Origin: Pontibacillus salicampi
GTDB lineage: Bacteria > Bacillota > Bacilli > Bacillales > BH030062
Assembly: GCF_042434395.1 (NCBI RefSeq)
Contig: NZ_JBHLTP010000005.1
Span: forward strand, 90,067-154,066
Length of the DNA: 64,000 bases
Direction: 5' to 3'
Every line of letters starts with the position of its first letter. Positions within the stretch are counted from its first letter, which is position 1. Both the position numbers and the translations under genes were made by a program. The notes below the pieces were generated by a model. That model searched no databases. It was not told where the DNA came from and was given only the letters and a program-made list of their open reading frames with translations. Shown in pieces: positions 49,806-58,877 of the stretch.

Positions 49806-52006
49806 GGGATGGCCTCCTTCCAGGCTGTTTTCATAGCTTGAGTTGCTAGAGACACTTTGCGCTGATTACCTATTGTCACATTCATATATCCATGGTCCAT
49901 AACATTGCCGATATAACGAGCCTCTGGTATACACTGCTCTAGATGCTCTGTATTGTCTTTGTGAACGGATACGATATATCGGGATTGCGTCTCACTAAAG
50001 AGCTCTGCTGTAGCTTCCCCCTGTAAGGACACATCACAGCCTAACTCGTTCTCTATAAGACATTCAGCCAGCCCAACCGCTAGGCCGCCCTCCGCCAAAT
50101 CATGTGCGGATTGAATAATCCCTTCCTTAATAGCTGTTAAAACCTGTTCCTGTCGACGTTGCTCTGTCTCTAAATCGATGGCAGGAGGCTGACCGAAATA
50201 CGACCCCTCCAGTACCTTCTGAAGCTCACTGCCGCCAAATTCACTTTCCGCGTCTCCAATCACATAAATCGCATCGCCTGGCTGTTGAAAGCCTTGACGA
50301 GTAATATGATCAACATGATGAATGAGACCGACCATCCCTACCACTGGTGTAGGATAGATGGATTGATTGTTTGAACCATTATATAGAGATACGTTGCCAC
50401 TAATGACCGGGGTAGTAAGCTTGTTGCAAGCAGCACTCATCCCTTCTACGGTCTTCTCCATTTGCCAGTAATTCTCTGGCACGTCTGGGCTTCCAAAGTT
50501 CAAGCAATCTGTTAATGCGAGAGGCTTACCACCAGAACAAACAATATTACGTGCTGCCTCAGCTACCGCTATTTTACCGCCCATCATTGGATCTAAATAA
50601 ATATACCGAGAATTACAATCCGTAGTCATGGCAATCGCCTTTTCTGTATCCCGAATTCTGAGCACAGCTGCATCTGAGCCAGGTGTCACCACTGTATTGG
50701 TTCCTACCATCGTGTCGTATTGATCATATACCCATTCTTTACTGGCGATAGTAGCTTGCTGCAGCAGCTGCATGACCATGTTGTTAGTGTCCTCTACCGC
50801 TGGCTGGTACGGAGCTCGCTGTTGAAAGTCTTGATAATATTCAGGAACAATGGATTCCTGCACATACACAGGTGCTTCTTCTGCTAATGCATCGACCGGA
50901 ACCTCGGCCACCGTTTCGCCATGATGACAAAGACGCAATACCTTCTCCTCGATGACTTCTCCAATCGCACAAGCGCTAAGATCGTACTTTTCTACGATAG
51001 CTTCAATTTCTGCTTCCCGGCCTTTTTCAACGATAAGCAGCATCCGCTCCTGAGATTCAGAAAGCATTAATTCATACGGTGTCATATCCTTCTCTCGCTG
51101 TGGTACATTATCCATCATCATTTCTATACCAGTTCCAGACTTGCTGGCCATCTCACTTGCAGATGAGGTCAGTCCTGCAGCTCCCATATCCTGCATCCCT
51201 ACTAGGGCATCACATTGGGTGATTTCTAAGCAGGCTTCAATGAGCAATTTCTCCATGAACGGATCCCCGACCTGAACAGAAGGGCGTTTGCTGGTTGATG
51301 CATCGGATAACTCCTCTGAAGCGAAGGTAGCCCCATGAATACCATCTCTCCCTGTTGGAGCTCCAACATACATGACGGTATTACCAATCCCTGTTGCAAT
51401 CCCTTTTTGAATATCCTTTTGCTCTATTAACCCGATACACATCGCATTCACTAACGGATTACCTTCATAGCATGAATCGAACTGCACCTCCCCACCAATG
51501 GTTGGAACACCTACACAATTACCGTATCCAGCGATGCCATGAACGACTTCACGGAATAGGTATTTCACTCGTTCCGAGGTCAGCTCTCCAAACCGTAACG
51601 AATTCAACAGGGCGATAGGACGAGCTCCCATGGAAAAAACATCCCGCAATATACCACCTACCCCTGTGGCTGCTCCTTGATAAGGCTCAATGGCAGAAGG
51701 GTGGTTATGACTTTCTATTTTAAACACGACTGCCTTATCGTCTCCGATATCGATTATCCCAGCCCCCTCGCCAGGACCTTGTAGAACGTGTGGAGCACTG
51801 GTAGGGAACTTCTTTAATAGAGGTTTTGAATTTTTGTAGCTGCAATGCTCTGACCACATTACGGAAAACAATCCCGTTTCCGTGTAGTTAGGCACACGCC
51901 CCATGATAGTTTTAATAGAGGCAAACTCCGCTTCTGTCAGCCCCATCTCTTTATATAGCTGTTCCTGTTCAATTGTCTCTGGACTTACTTCAAGCGTTGA
52001 GTACAT
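49781..52006 (-). CDS. purL: FGAM synthase large subunit
   Basis: 741 residues, small-type PurL working with PurQ and PurS. W-S-E-H-C-S-Y-K-N-S-K, F-K-I-E-S-H-N-H-P-S-A-I-E and G-A-A-T-G-V-G-G-I-L-R-D motifs, with two repeated PurM-like halves. Overlaps purQ by 17 nt. Confidence 0.97.
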   Translation of the reverse strand: MYSTLEVSPETIEQEQLYKEMGLTEAEFASIKTIMGRVPNYTETGLFSVMWSEHCSYKNSKPLLKKFPTSAPHVLQGPGEGAGIIDIGDDKAVVFKIESHNHPSAIEPYQGAATGVGGILRDVFSMGARPIALLNSLRFGELTSERVKYLFREVVHGIAGYGNCVGVPTIGGEVQFDSCYEGNPLVNAMCIGLIEQKDIQKGIATGIGNTVMYVGAPTGRDGIHGATFASEELSDASTSKRPSVQVGDPFMEKLLIEACLEITQCDALVGMQDMGAAGLTSSASEMASKSGTGIEMMMDNVPQREKDMTPYELMLSESQERMLLIVEKGREAEIEAIVEKYDLSACAIGEVIEEKVLRLCHHGETVAEVPVDALAEEAPVYVQESIVPEYYQDFQQRAPYQPAVEDTNNMVMQLLQQATIASKEWVYDQYDTMVGTNTVVTPGSDAAVLRIRDTEKAIAMTTDCNSRYIYLDPMMGGKIAVAEAARNIVCSGGKPLALTDCLNFGSPDVPENYWQMEKTVEGMSAACNKLTTPVISGNVSLYNGSNNQSIYPTPVVGMVGLIHHVDHITRQGFQQPGDAIYVIGDAESEFGGSELQKVLEGSYFGQPPAIDLETEQRRQEQVLTAIKEGIIQSAHDLAEGGLAVGLAECLIENELGCDVSLQGEATAELFSETQSRYIVSVHKDNTEHLEQCIPEARYIGNVMDHGYMNVTIGNQRKVSLATQAMKTAWKEAIPCLLKSKG

Positions 52007-52673
52007 GTGCTTCCCTCCAATGGATTAAGATGGATCGAAATAACCGCACTCCGTCTGTTGACCCCAACAAAGCCTCTACTGCCCGCTCAGGATGGGGCAT
52101 CATTCCAAGTACATTCCCCTCTTTATTGGTAATTCCAGCAATGTCATGTACAGAGCCATTAGGGTTGTTCGGATAGGTGAAAATAATCTGATTATGCTCC
52201 GCTAGAGATTGATACGTGGCTTCATCGCAGAAATAATTACCGTCCCCATGAGCGATAGGCAGAACAATCTCTTCGTCGTTTGTAAATTGATTGGTAAACA
52301 TCGTGTCTTTACTACGAATCGTTATCGGAACATTCCGACATATGAAGGAAAGCTTCTCATTTCGCAGCAATGCACCAGGAAGCAGTCCTGATTCTAGTAA
52401 AATCTGAAATCCATTACACACTCCAAGTACTGGCTTCCCCTGTGCTGCAGCTTCCTTCACAGCCTGCATAATAGGAGCCGTTGCCCCCATCGCACCAGCA
52501 CGTAGGTAATCCCCATGAGAGAATCCCCCTGGCAGCAACACAGCATCATATTCGGATAAATCCGTTTCCGTATGCCAAACGAAGGCTGCCTCTTCCTGCA
52601 GGCCATCTGTTATGGCATGAAGCATATCGCGATCACAATTCGAACCTGGAAAAACGACTACAGCAAACCTCAC
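51990..52673 (-). CDS. purQ: FGAM synthase glutaminase subunit
   Basis: 227 residues, class I glutaminase. Nucleophile in L-G-V-C-N-G-F-Q and the His/Glu pair in M-M-P-H-P-E-R-A-V-E. Overlaps purS by 4 nt. Confidence 0.97.
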   Translation of the reverse strand: MRFAVVVFPGSNCDRDMLHAITDGLQEEAAFVWHTETDLSEYDAVLLPGGFSHGDYLRAGAMGATAPIMQAVKEAAAQGKPVLGVCNGFQILLESGLLPGALLRNEKLSFICRNVPITIRSKDTMFTNQFTNDEEIVLPIAHGDGNYFCDEATYQSLAEHNQIIFTYPNNPNGSVHDIAGITNKEGNVLGMMPHPERAVEALLGSTDGVRLFRSILIHWREAHVLNA

Positions 52674-52921
52674 TGCTCGACCGCCTCCTCTATTTCGTAC
52701 TGATAATCTTCTATGACAGGATTGGCGAGCAGCTGATCACACATTTCATTCACTCTTGCCTCTAAGCTTTCATGTGCTCCCACGAATAATTCAATATATT
52801 TCCCAACCCTTACTTCCTCGACCTCTTCAAAGGATAAGGATGCCAAGGAATGCTGAATAGCCTTCCCCTGCGGATCCAAAACGCCCTCTTTTAATGTCAC
52901 ATACACCTTCACTTTATACAT
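52670..52921 (-). CDS. purS: FGAM synthase PurS subunit
   Basis: 83 residues. Y-K-V-K-V-Y-V-T-L-K-E-G-V-L-D-P-Q-G; bridges PurL and PurQ for ammonia transfer. Overlaps purC by 8 nt. Confidence 0.96.
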   Translation of the reverse strand: MYKVKVYVTLKEGVLDPQGKAIQHSLASLSFEEVEEVRVGKYIELFVGAHESLEARVNEMCDQLLANPVIEDYQYEIEEAVEQ

Positions 52922-53633
52922 GAATATCCTCCTTTAGTCGCTGCCAAATCGCTTCATATACTTCTAATAAATCTCCTGTATCCTGACGGAATACATCCTT
53001 ATCCATTTTCCGATTTGTACCCTTCTCCCACAGCCGGCACGTATCTGGAGAGATTTCATCGGATAAAACAATCGTGCGATCATGCAATCGGCCAAACTCC
53101 AGCTTAAAATCAACGAGAGTGATGTCCATTTTTTTAAACAAAGCGTGCAGCTGTTCATTAACTAGAAGCGCTTGCTCTTTGAGGAAGGAAAGCTCCTTCT
53201 CCTGAATGCCCGTCAAAAGCTTCGCATGGTCATCATTAATGAGCGGATCGTTCAGCTCATCCTTTTTATAATATAATTCCACTAAAGGATTCTCGAAGGA
53301 GCGACCATCTGTAATACCAAGCCGTTTCGTCAAGCTTCCCGTAGCTACATTTCGTACAACTACCTCTATCGGAATAATGTGAGTTTGATGGACGAGCTGC
53401 TCTGTAGCGGAGAGCTGCTGGATAAAATGAGAAGGTATCCCCTGATCGTGTAAGTATTCAAAGATGTGAGCGGAAATTTTATTGTTCAACTGTCCCTTCC
53501 CAGGGAAGATGCGATGCTTCTTCCCATTAAACGCAGTAGCATCATCCTTATATTCCAAAATTAACTGATACTCCTCCCCTAACATGGAGTAGACCTTTTT
53601 CGCTTTTCCTTCATATAATAATGCGCCTTTCAT
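52914..53633 (-). CDS. purC: SAICAR synthetase
   Basis: 239 residues. Y-E-G-K-A-K-K-V-Y near the start, K-D-D-A-T-A-F-N-G and D-F-K-L-E-F-G-R signatures, S-D-E-I-S-P-D-T-C-R-L-W. In B. subtilis purB precedes purC; here purK does. Confidence 0.97.
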   Translation of the reverse strand: MKGALLYEGKAKKVYSMLGEEYQLILEYKDDATAFNGKKHRIFPGKGQLNNKISAHIFEYLHDQGIPSHFIQQLSATEQLVHQTHIIPIEVVVRNVATGSLTKRLGITDGRSFENPLVELYYKKDELNDPLINDDHAKLLTGIQEKELSFLKEQALLVNEQLHALFKKMDITLVDFKLEFGRLHDRTIVLSDEISPDTCRLWEKGTNRKMDKDVFRQDTGDLLEVYEAIWQRLKEDIHV

Positions 53634-53660
53634 CCCTTACCCCCACCTAACCATGGAATT

Positions 53661-54752
53661 TTATAAAATCTCCTCAAGCTTGTTTGCTATCCTTGTGACA
53701 TGCCCCATTTTCCGCTTCGGCTTTATTGCATCCTTGCCATAAAGATGCACATGACTCTGTTGGAAGGCTGCGGCGTTTGTATAGAATTCCTCCGCCTCCT
53801 CTCCTAAAATGTTCGTCATGACTGCCGCATACGGCGTATCTATTTCCAATAATGGCAGCCCACAAATGGCCCGGATATGCTGACCAAATTGAGAAACGTT
53901 ACACGCCTCTATCGTGTAGTGCCCAGAATTATGAGGTCTTGGCGCCATTTCATTCACATAGATCTCGTTATCTACTACAAACAGTTCTACCGTAAACGTT
54001 CCGAGAAACTGAATATGCTCTGCAATAGCCTGAGCTGCCTGCTGCGCCTTCTTGAGAATCTCGCTGTTTATTCTGGCTGGGACGATACTTCGCTTCAAAA
54101 TATGATCCTCATGGCTATTTTCCGGTATAGGAAAAAGCTTTACATCGCCATCCCCACCTCTAGTCATCACCACAGAGATTTCCATTGTAAACGGAAGCCA
54201 GGACTCCACGATGCAAGGTCCAGATTTCTCGACTTGACCGTTTAATTGCTTGAAATCCTCTTCGCTTATCAGCTTCCATTGCCCTTTTCCGTCGTATCCG
54301 CCTCTAGTCGTTTTCATAACACAAGGATAGCCGAGGGACGTTACCGCTGCTTGTAGCTCCTCTGAAGTCTTCACGATATGATAAGGCGCAACCTTCACCC
54401 CAGCCTCTGTCAGCACAGCCTTTTCCTTCTCTCGATCCTGTGTAACTTGCAGCGCATAGGCTCCTTGTGGAAGCTTCTGACGAGATTCTAGTTCACTAGC
54501 AAGCTGTAAATCTACATTTTCAAATTCATAGGTAATGACGTCAGCCTCCTCTGCAAGCTGGATGGCTGCCGGGATATCATCTAAATTGGCCTGAATATGC
54601 CGATCTGCCACCTGCGCACACGGACCATCCTCCCCAGGATCGAGCACAACAACACGGTACCCCATCTGCTTGGCATCAATGGCCATCATCTTGCCAAGCT
54701 GACCTCCACCAAGGATGCCAATAGTACTTCCTGGCAGAATAGGTTTATTCAT
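53661..54752 (-). CDS. purK: N5-carboxyaminoimidazole ribonucleotide synthase
   Basis: 363 residues, ATP-grasp. G-I-L-G-G-G-Q-L-G-K-M, M-K-T-T-R-G-G-Y-D-G-K-G-Q and N-E-M-A-P-R-P-H-N-S-G-H motifs. 27 nt before purC; overlaps purE by 8 nt. Confidence 0.97.
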   Translation of the reverse strand: MNKPILPGSTIGILGGGQLGKMMAIDAKQMGYRVVVLDPGEDGPCAQVADRHIQANLDDIPAAIQLAEEADVITYEFENVDLQLASELESRQKLPQGAYALQVTQDREKEKAVLTEAGVKVAPYHIVKTSEELQAAVTSLGYPCVMKTTRGGYDGKGQWKLISEEDFKQLNGQVEKSGPCIVESWLPFTMEISVVMTRGGDGDVKLFPIPENSHEDHILKRSIVPARINSEILKKAQQAAQAIAEHIQFLGTFTVELFVVDNEIYVNEMAPRPHNSGHYTIEACNVSQFGQHIRAICGLPLLEIDTPYAAVMTNILGEEAEEFYTNAAAFQQSHVHLYGKDAIKPKRKMGHVTRIANKLEEIL

Positions 54753-55230
54753 GAAGCTCCCCCCTCATCTGTTCCACTCGATTCTCTAATTCTTTTTTAT
54801 AGTAAGCTAGCTTAGCAGCAACTTCGCTTTCAAAGCTCCCAATCATTTCCGCTGCAAATATGCCTGCATTCTTCGCACCCGCTGCCCCAACCGCCATCGT
54901 TGCAACAGGGACACCACCAGGCATCTGAACAATAGACAGCAGGGAATCATATCCATTTAATTTAGAGGTTATAGGGACTCCAATAACGGGTATAGTTGTT
55001 TTGGATGCCAGCATGCCAGGAAGATGAGCCGCTCCTCCCGCTCCAGCAATGATGACATTTATGCCCTTTCCTCTTGCTAACTCAGCATACTGAAATAAAT
55101 CGTCTGGAGTTCGATGCGCGGAAACGATATCCTTTTCATAAGGAATGTCAAAATAATCAAGCATATCACAGCACTGCTTCATCGTATCCCAATCCGAGAT
55201 GCTGCCCATAACAACGCCAACTTTAACCAA
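54745..55230 (-). CDS. purE: N5-CAIR mutase
   Basis: 161 residues, class I PurE. G-S-I-S-D-W-D-T-M and S-A-H-R-T-P motifs, I-A-G-A-G-G-A-A-H-L-P-G-M. First gene of the eleven-gene purine operon, behind the riboswitch leader. Confidence 0.97.
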   Translation of the reverse strand: MVKVGVVMGSISDWDTMKQCCDMLDYFDIPYEKDIVSAHRTPDDLFQYAELARGKGINVIIAGAGGAAHLPGMLASKTTIPVIGVPITSKLNGYDSLLSIVQMPGGVPVATMAVGAAGAKNAGIFAAEMIGSFESEVAAKLAYYKKELENRVEQMRGELHE

Positions 55231-55256
55231 CTATCATCACTCCTGATTAAAAAAAT

Positions 55257-55312
55257 TATAAAAAAAAGCGTCTATTATCTTCCTCTTCAAATAGAGAGAA
55301 GATAATAGACGC
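55257..55312 (-). terminator. Riboswitch-controlled terminator of the purine operon
   Basis: Very long stem GCGTCTATTATCTTC / GAAGATAATAGACGC followed by eight T on the minus strand, between the aptamer and purE. Expression platform of the purine riboswitch. Confidence 0.92.
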
Positions 55313-55376
55313 CCCCTTAAGGAAAGAGTCAATCCGAATGGTACAACGGATACTCCTGTAATTGTTCGTCCATCTT

Positions 55377-55449
55377 CCCTCATAGTCCAACAAATTTACG
55401 GCTGTTGGGTAGAGACTTACGGGCCATATTCCCGAGATTATACGAGGAT
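55377..55449 (-). ncRNA. Purine riboswitch aptamer (guanine/hypoxanthine class)
   Basis: Minus-strand sequence keeps the conserved TATAATC, ATATGGCCCGTAAGTCTCTA and CCGTAAATTTGTTGGACTAT segments and the P1 pairing CCTCGTA / TATGAGG. The base in the G-G-A-C-T-A-T joining segment is C, the guanine-type choice (adenine riboswitches have T). Ligand binding should favour the downstream terminator and shut off purE-purD. Confidence 0.93.
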
Positions 55450-55507
55450 TTGTAGCTATTTACTTCTATTCACATGGTAACAGCACTAGCACAGCTTCGT
55501 CAACTTT

Positions 55508-55552
55508 ATTGTCGAACGATACGCAACTGAAACACCATTAATGTTCGTTTAT
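55508..55552 (-). promoter_or_regulatory. PurR operator (two PurBoxes) of the purine operon
   Basis: ATTGTCGAACGAT (55508-55520) and AATGTTCGTTTAT (55540-55552) are inverted PurBox-like sites, 30 bp centre to centre, upstream of a TTGACG -35-like element (minus strand, 55503-55498). Matches the AWWWCCGAACWWT consensus with one or two changes each. PRPP-sensitive repression by PurR is expected. Confidence 0.7.
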
Positions 55553-55708
55553 CACCCTGTTTGGAATCAAAATTTTGATACATTTTCCTAAAGGAAACTA
55601 GTGAATACATTGACTAATTCAAAAATAATGTTAAACTTATATCCGGATTGAAACGTATGTACAGTTTAAACTAAATAAAAAGATAGGAAAAAGCAGAAAG
55701 GAGATTCT

Positions 55709-57226
55709 ATGAATAAAGTCTCGCCCGTTTTTTGGATATCACTCGTACTCGCAGCCATTTTTGTAGCCTGGGGTGCATGGTCTCCAGAAACATTATCTAC
55801 TTATTCAGGAGTAGCACAAAGCTTCCTAACCGGAAACTTTGGCTGGTTCTATCAACTTACCGTTGCTATTTTTGTTATCTTCTCTATTTATCTCATCTTC
55901 AGCCCTTACGGTAAATTACGTCTTGGGCAGCCAGATGAGAAACCGGAATATAATACCATAACCTGGTTCGCCATGTTATTTAGTGCTGGTATGGGAATTG
56001 GTCTCGTATTCTGGGGATCTGCAGAGCCGCTATCCCACTTCGCGAACCCACCAACCGGTGATGCAGAAACAGCTGAGGCAGCTAAAAAAGCCTTACGATA
56101 TGCGACGTTCCACTGGGGGATTCACGTTTGGGCAATTTACACGGTAATCGCATTGGCTATTGCCTATTTCAAATTCCGTCGTAAAGCACCTGGAGTTATT
56201 AGTGCAACCTTCCAGCCATTACTCGGTGATCGGGTAAATGGTCCATTCGGTAAAACAATTGACGTTATCGCAGTATTTGCAACCATCTTTGGAGTAGCTA
56301 CCTCCCTTGGATTAGGAGCATCCCAAATTGGTGGAGGGCTTTCCTTCATTAGTAATATTGAAAACAACCTGATGACGAAATTCATCATTATTGTAATCGT
56401 AACAATCCTCTTCATGATTTCTGCATGGAGTGGTATTGGAAAAGGTATTAAATATTTAAGTAACGCTAACATCGTACTAGCAGTAGCATTAATAGCATTA
56501 ACTCTAGTATTAGGTCCAACCGTATTTATTATGGATATCTTCTCTAGTACAATCGGTGGATATATTCAAAATCTACCAAGAATGAGCTTCCAAATGGCTC
56601 CACTCAGTGAACAGCACAATGAATGGATCCAAGGCTGGACCGTATTCTACTGGGCTTGGTTCATCGCATGGTCCCCATTTGTTGGTACCTTTATTGCCCG
56701 AGTATCCAAGGGTCGTACTATTCGAGAATTTGTCATGGGCGTATTAATTCTGCCAAGTGCATTCAGTGCATTCTGGTTCGCTGTATTCGGAGGTACAAGC
56801 CTGAAACAGGAGCTAGATGGAACAAACACTGGTTTAACCGATCTACCGACCGAGCAGGCACTATTCGGAACACTAGAAGGACTACCACTAGGCATTGTTA
56901 TTACAGTTGTAGCCATTCTTTTAATTAGTACATTCTTTATCACATCAGCAGACTCTGCTACCTTCGTACTCGGTATGCAGACAACGAACGGAAGCCTAAA
57001 CCCAGCTAACTCTGTTAAGTTAACATGGGGTGTCATTCAAGCGGCAATCGCAACCGTACTTCTATTCTCTGGAGGATTAAACGCGCTGCAAACCGCTTCG
57101 ATTGTGTCCGCCTTCCCGTTCGCAATCATCCTCCTCTTAATGATCGTATCACTGCTCAAAGCCTTGAAGCAGGATGCAGCAAAAGTGGAGAAACAGCAAA
57201 ACTCAAAACAACACACTTCAGCTTAA
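55709..57226 (+). CDS. opuD: Glycine betaine transporter, BCCT family
   Basis: 505 residues, 12 helices. BCCT signatures F-S-A-G-M-G-I-G-L-V-F-W-G-S-A-E-P and the Trp-rich W-T-V-F-Y-W-A-W-F-I-A-W-S-P-F-V-G substrate site, then I-T-S-A-D-S-A-T-F-V-L. Close to B. subtilis OpuD; sodium-coupled glycine betaine uptake under salt stress. Divergent from the purine operon; AAAGGAG precedes the ATG. A short Gln/Lys-rich C-terminus may sense osmolality. Confidence 0.95.
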   Translation: MNKVSPVFWISLVLAAIFVAWGAWSPETLSTYSGVAQSFLTGNFGWFYQLTVAIFVIFSIYLIFSPYGKLRLGQPDEKPEYNTITWFAMLFSAGMGIGLVFWGSAEPLSHFANPPTGDAETAEAAKKALRYATFHWGIHVWAIYTVIALAIAYFKFRRKAPGVISATFQPLLGDRVNGPFGKTIDVIAVFATIFGVATSLGLGASQIGGGLSFISNIENNLMTKFIIIVIVTILFMISAWSGIGKGIKYLSNANIVLAVALIALTLVLGPTVFIMDIFSSTIGGYIQNLPRMSFQMAPLSEQHNEWIQGWTVFYWAWFIAWSPFVGTFIARVSKGRTIREFVMGVLILPSAFSAFWFAVFGGTSLKQELDGTNTGLTDLPTEQALFGTLEGLPLGIVITVVAILLISTFFITSADSATFVLGMQTTNGSLNPANSVKLTWGVIQAAIATVLLFSGGLNALQTASIVSAFPFAIILLLMIVSLLKALKQDAAKVEKQQNSKQHTSA

Positions 57227-57237
57227 TAGAAGAATGG

Positions 57238-57270
57238 GAAAACCCGAGAGACTAATCTCTCGGGTTTTTG
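57238..57270 (+). terminator. Terminator of opuD
   Basis: AACCCGAGAGA / TCTCTCGGGTT stem followed by TTTTG. The rest of 57271-57535 shows no gene. Confidence 0.88.
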
Positions 57271-57535
57271 TATGGTGTTGATGTTGTTAGAGGCGCTGAG
57301 ACAGGAACATGCTTGGAGATGGGTTATGCGCTCTTCCGCCTTTTCTCACCTAATTACATGCTATAGCATAGAATAGTAGACCAGTTATTATCTTGTATTT
57401 TTTTACATTTCATTGTATTATCTAGTAAACTCATACATATTTCTCACTTATTTTCATATAGTTAATAATACCCCCTTGTACATATCTACTTTTTCTTCCT
57501 TAGCACAGATAAAAGATTTGAAATGGGGCGAATAT

Positions 57536-58822
57536 ATGAATTGGAAATGGCTGCTTCTCTTCCTACTTCAATGCCTTCTTGCTTTTATGCTTCTGTTTGA
57601 TTTTGATACAGATGAGACTGTAGTTGCCGTGCTCGATTCCGGTGTCGATACTTCTCATCCTATCTTTCAAGACCGCCTCCTCCCTGGATATGATTTGATA
57701 GATTGGGATTTCCATCCTGAGGATACGATGGGCCATGGCACCCAAGTATCAGGCATCATTAGTCAATTAAACGAGCATACCAGTGTAAAGGTGCTTCCTG
57801 TAAAAAAGCTTGGCTCTCCTCACAATACACCCCTTGCGATTATGCTGGCTGTTATGAACGGTGCAGACATCGTAAATATGAGCTTTCATCAGCCCTACAA
57901 TCCGATGACCCAGCTAGCAATCCGGTACGGAAACTACAAAGGAGTGTTATTTATTGCTTCTTCTGGTAACGATGGAGAAGATACACTCACCTATCCCGCC
58001 AAGTACAAAGAGGTAATTCCTGTTGCTGCAACCGATTATAAAAATAGTGTATTGTCTGGGAATTATGGAGAGGGCATCACTTATATCTCCCCTGGTATCA
58101 ACATGTTAAGCGCTAGTTTACATGGTGATTTTACAACTGTTAGCGGAACAAGTATGGCGAGCGCCTATGCAGCGGGAGTATTTGCTTATTTAAAAGAGGT
58201 GTACCCAGAGGCTTCCAACGAACAATTAATTCAATATGTAAATCAATATTCTAGAACAATGGTATATAACGTTGGAAAGGAGCACAGAGAGCTTAAAACA
58301 CTCGATATGAATAAGTTTAAAGCTGTTGCTACGGAAGAAAGCTATTTATGGTTCTCTAATATTGATTGGAGCGCAGATGAAACGATGGCACCGACTATTA
58401 AGCTGGATTCCTATAACGTGGATAAAGTACACGTTCATGATAATGGACGGTACTACAAAACCATTACCGAAGGACAGCATTCCATCATGCTTCCCTCCCA
58501 GGATGGAGAGCATGAGGTTCGGATTTTTTACCACGATGGGATTGACTGGCAGCATAGGGATGTTGCCTATGAAATTGATAGTACCTCCCCTGAATTGGAA
58601 GCGCATACAACATTAGTTGGTAACACGACTAAACTGGAGCTTCATATCAATGAAAAGAACCTGGATTATGTCCTCATCAATGGAATTGCTCCAAAAAGCC
58701 ATATTGGATACGGACCAGATGATGCTTCTCCGGAAGAATTTCACCTTTATGTAGAAAAACACCCCATCCTAATTGAAGTATTTGATACATTCGGAAACAG
58801 TACCATCGAGGTCATACCATAG
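57536..58822 (+). CDS. Subtilisin-like (S8) serine protease without a propeptide
   Basis: 428 residues from ATG 57536. An N-terminal signal or anchor helix (2-22, W-K-W-L-L-L-F-L-L) leads straight into the catalytic domain: Asp34 (V-L-D-S-G), His67 (G-H-G-T), oxyanion Asn145 (S-S-G-N-D-G) and Ser206 (G-T-S-M-A-S). There is no inhibitor-type propeptide between helix and catalytic core, unlike secreted subtilisins. After about residue 270 comes a beta-rich domain with Ig-like character (V-A-Y-E-I-D-S-T-S-P-E-L). Ribosome site is weak (GGGGCG). Probably membrane-anchored facing outside. Confidence 0.88.
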   Translation: MNWKWLLLFLLQCLLAFMLLFDFDTDETVVAVLDSGVDTSHPIFQDRLLPGYDLIDWDFHPEDTMGHGTQVSGIISQLNEHTSVKVLPVKKLGSPHNTPLAIMLAVMNGADIVNMSFHQPYNPMTQLAIRYGNYKGVLFIASSGNDGEDTLTYPAKYKEVIPVAATDYKNSVLSGNYGEGITYISPGINMLSASLHGDFTTVSGTSMASAYAAGVFAYLKEVYPEASNEQLIQYVNQYSRTMVYNVGKEHRELKTLDMNKFKAVATEESYLWFSNIDWSADETMAPTIKLDSYNVDKVHVHDNGRYYKTITEGQHSIMLPSQDGEHEVRIFYHDGIDWQHRDVAYEIDSTSPELEAHTTLVGNTTKLELHINEKNLDYVLINGIAPKSHIGYGPDDASPEEFHLYVEKHPILIEVFDTFGNSTIEVIP

Positions 58823-58841
58823 AAGTCACACCATGTATAAC

Positions 58842-58872
58842 AAAAGCCTGAGAATCTCTTCTCAGGCTTTTG
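58842..58872. terminator. Bidirectional terminator between the protease gene and purB
   Basis: AAAAGCCTGAGAA / TTCTCAGGCTTTT, with A or T runs on both flanks, serves both converging genes. Confidence 0.85.
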
Positions 58873-58877
58873 CTCGT

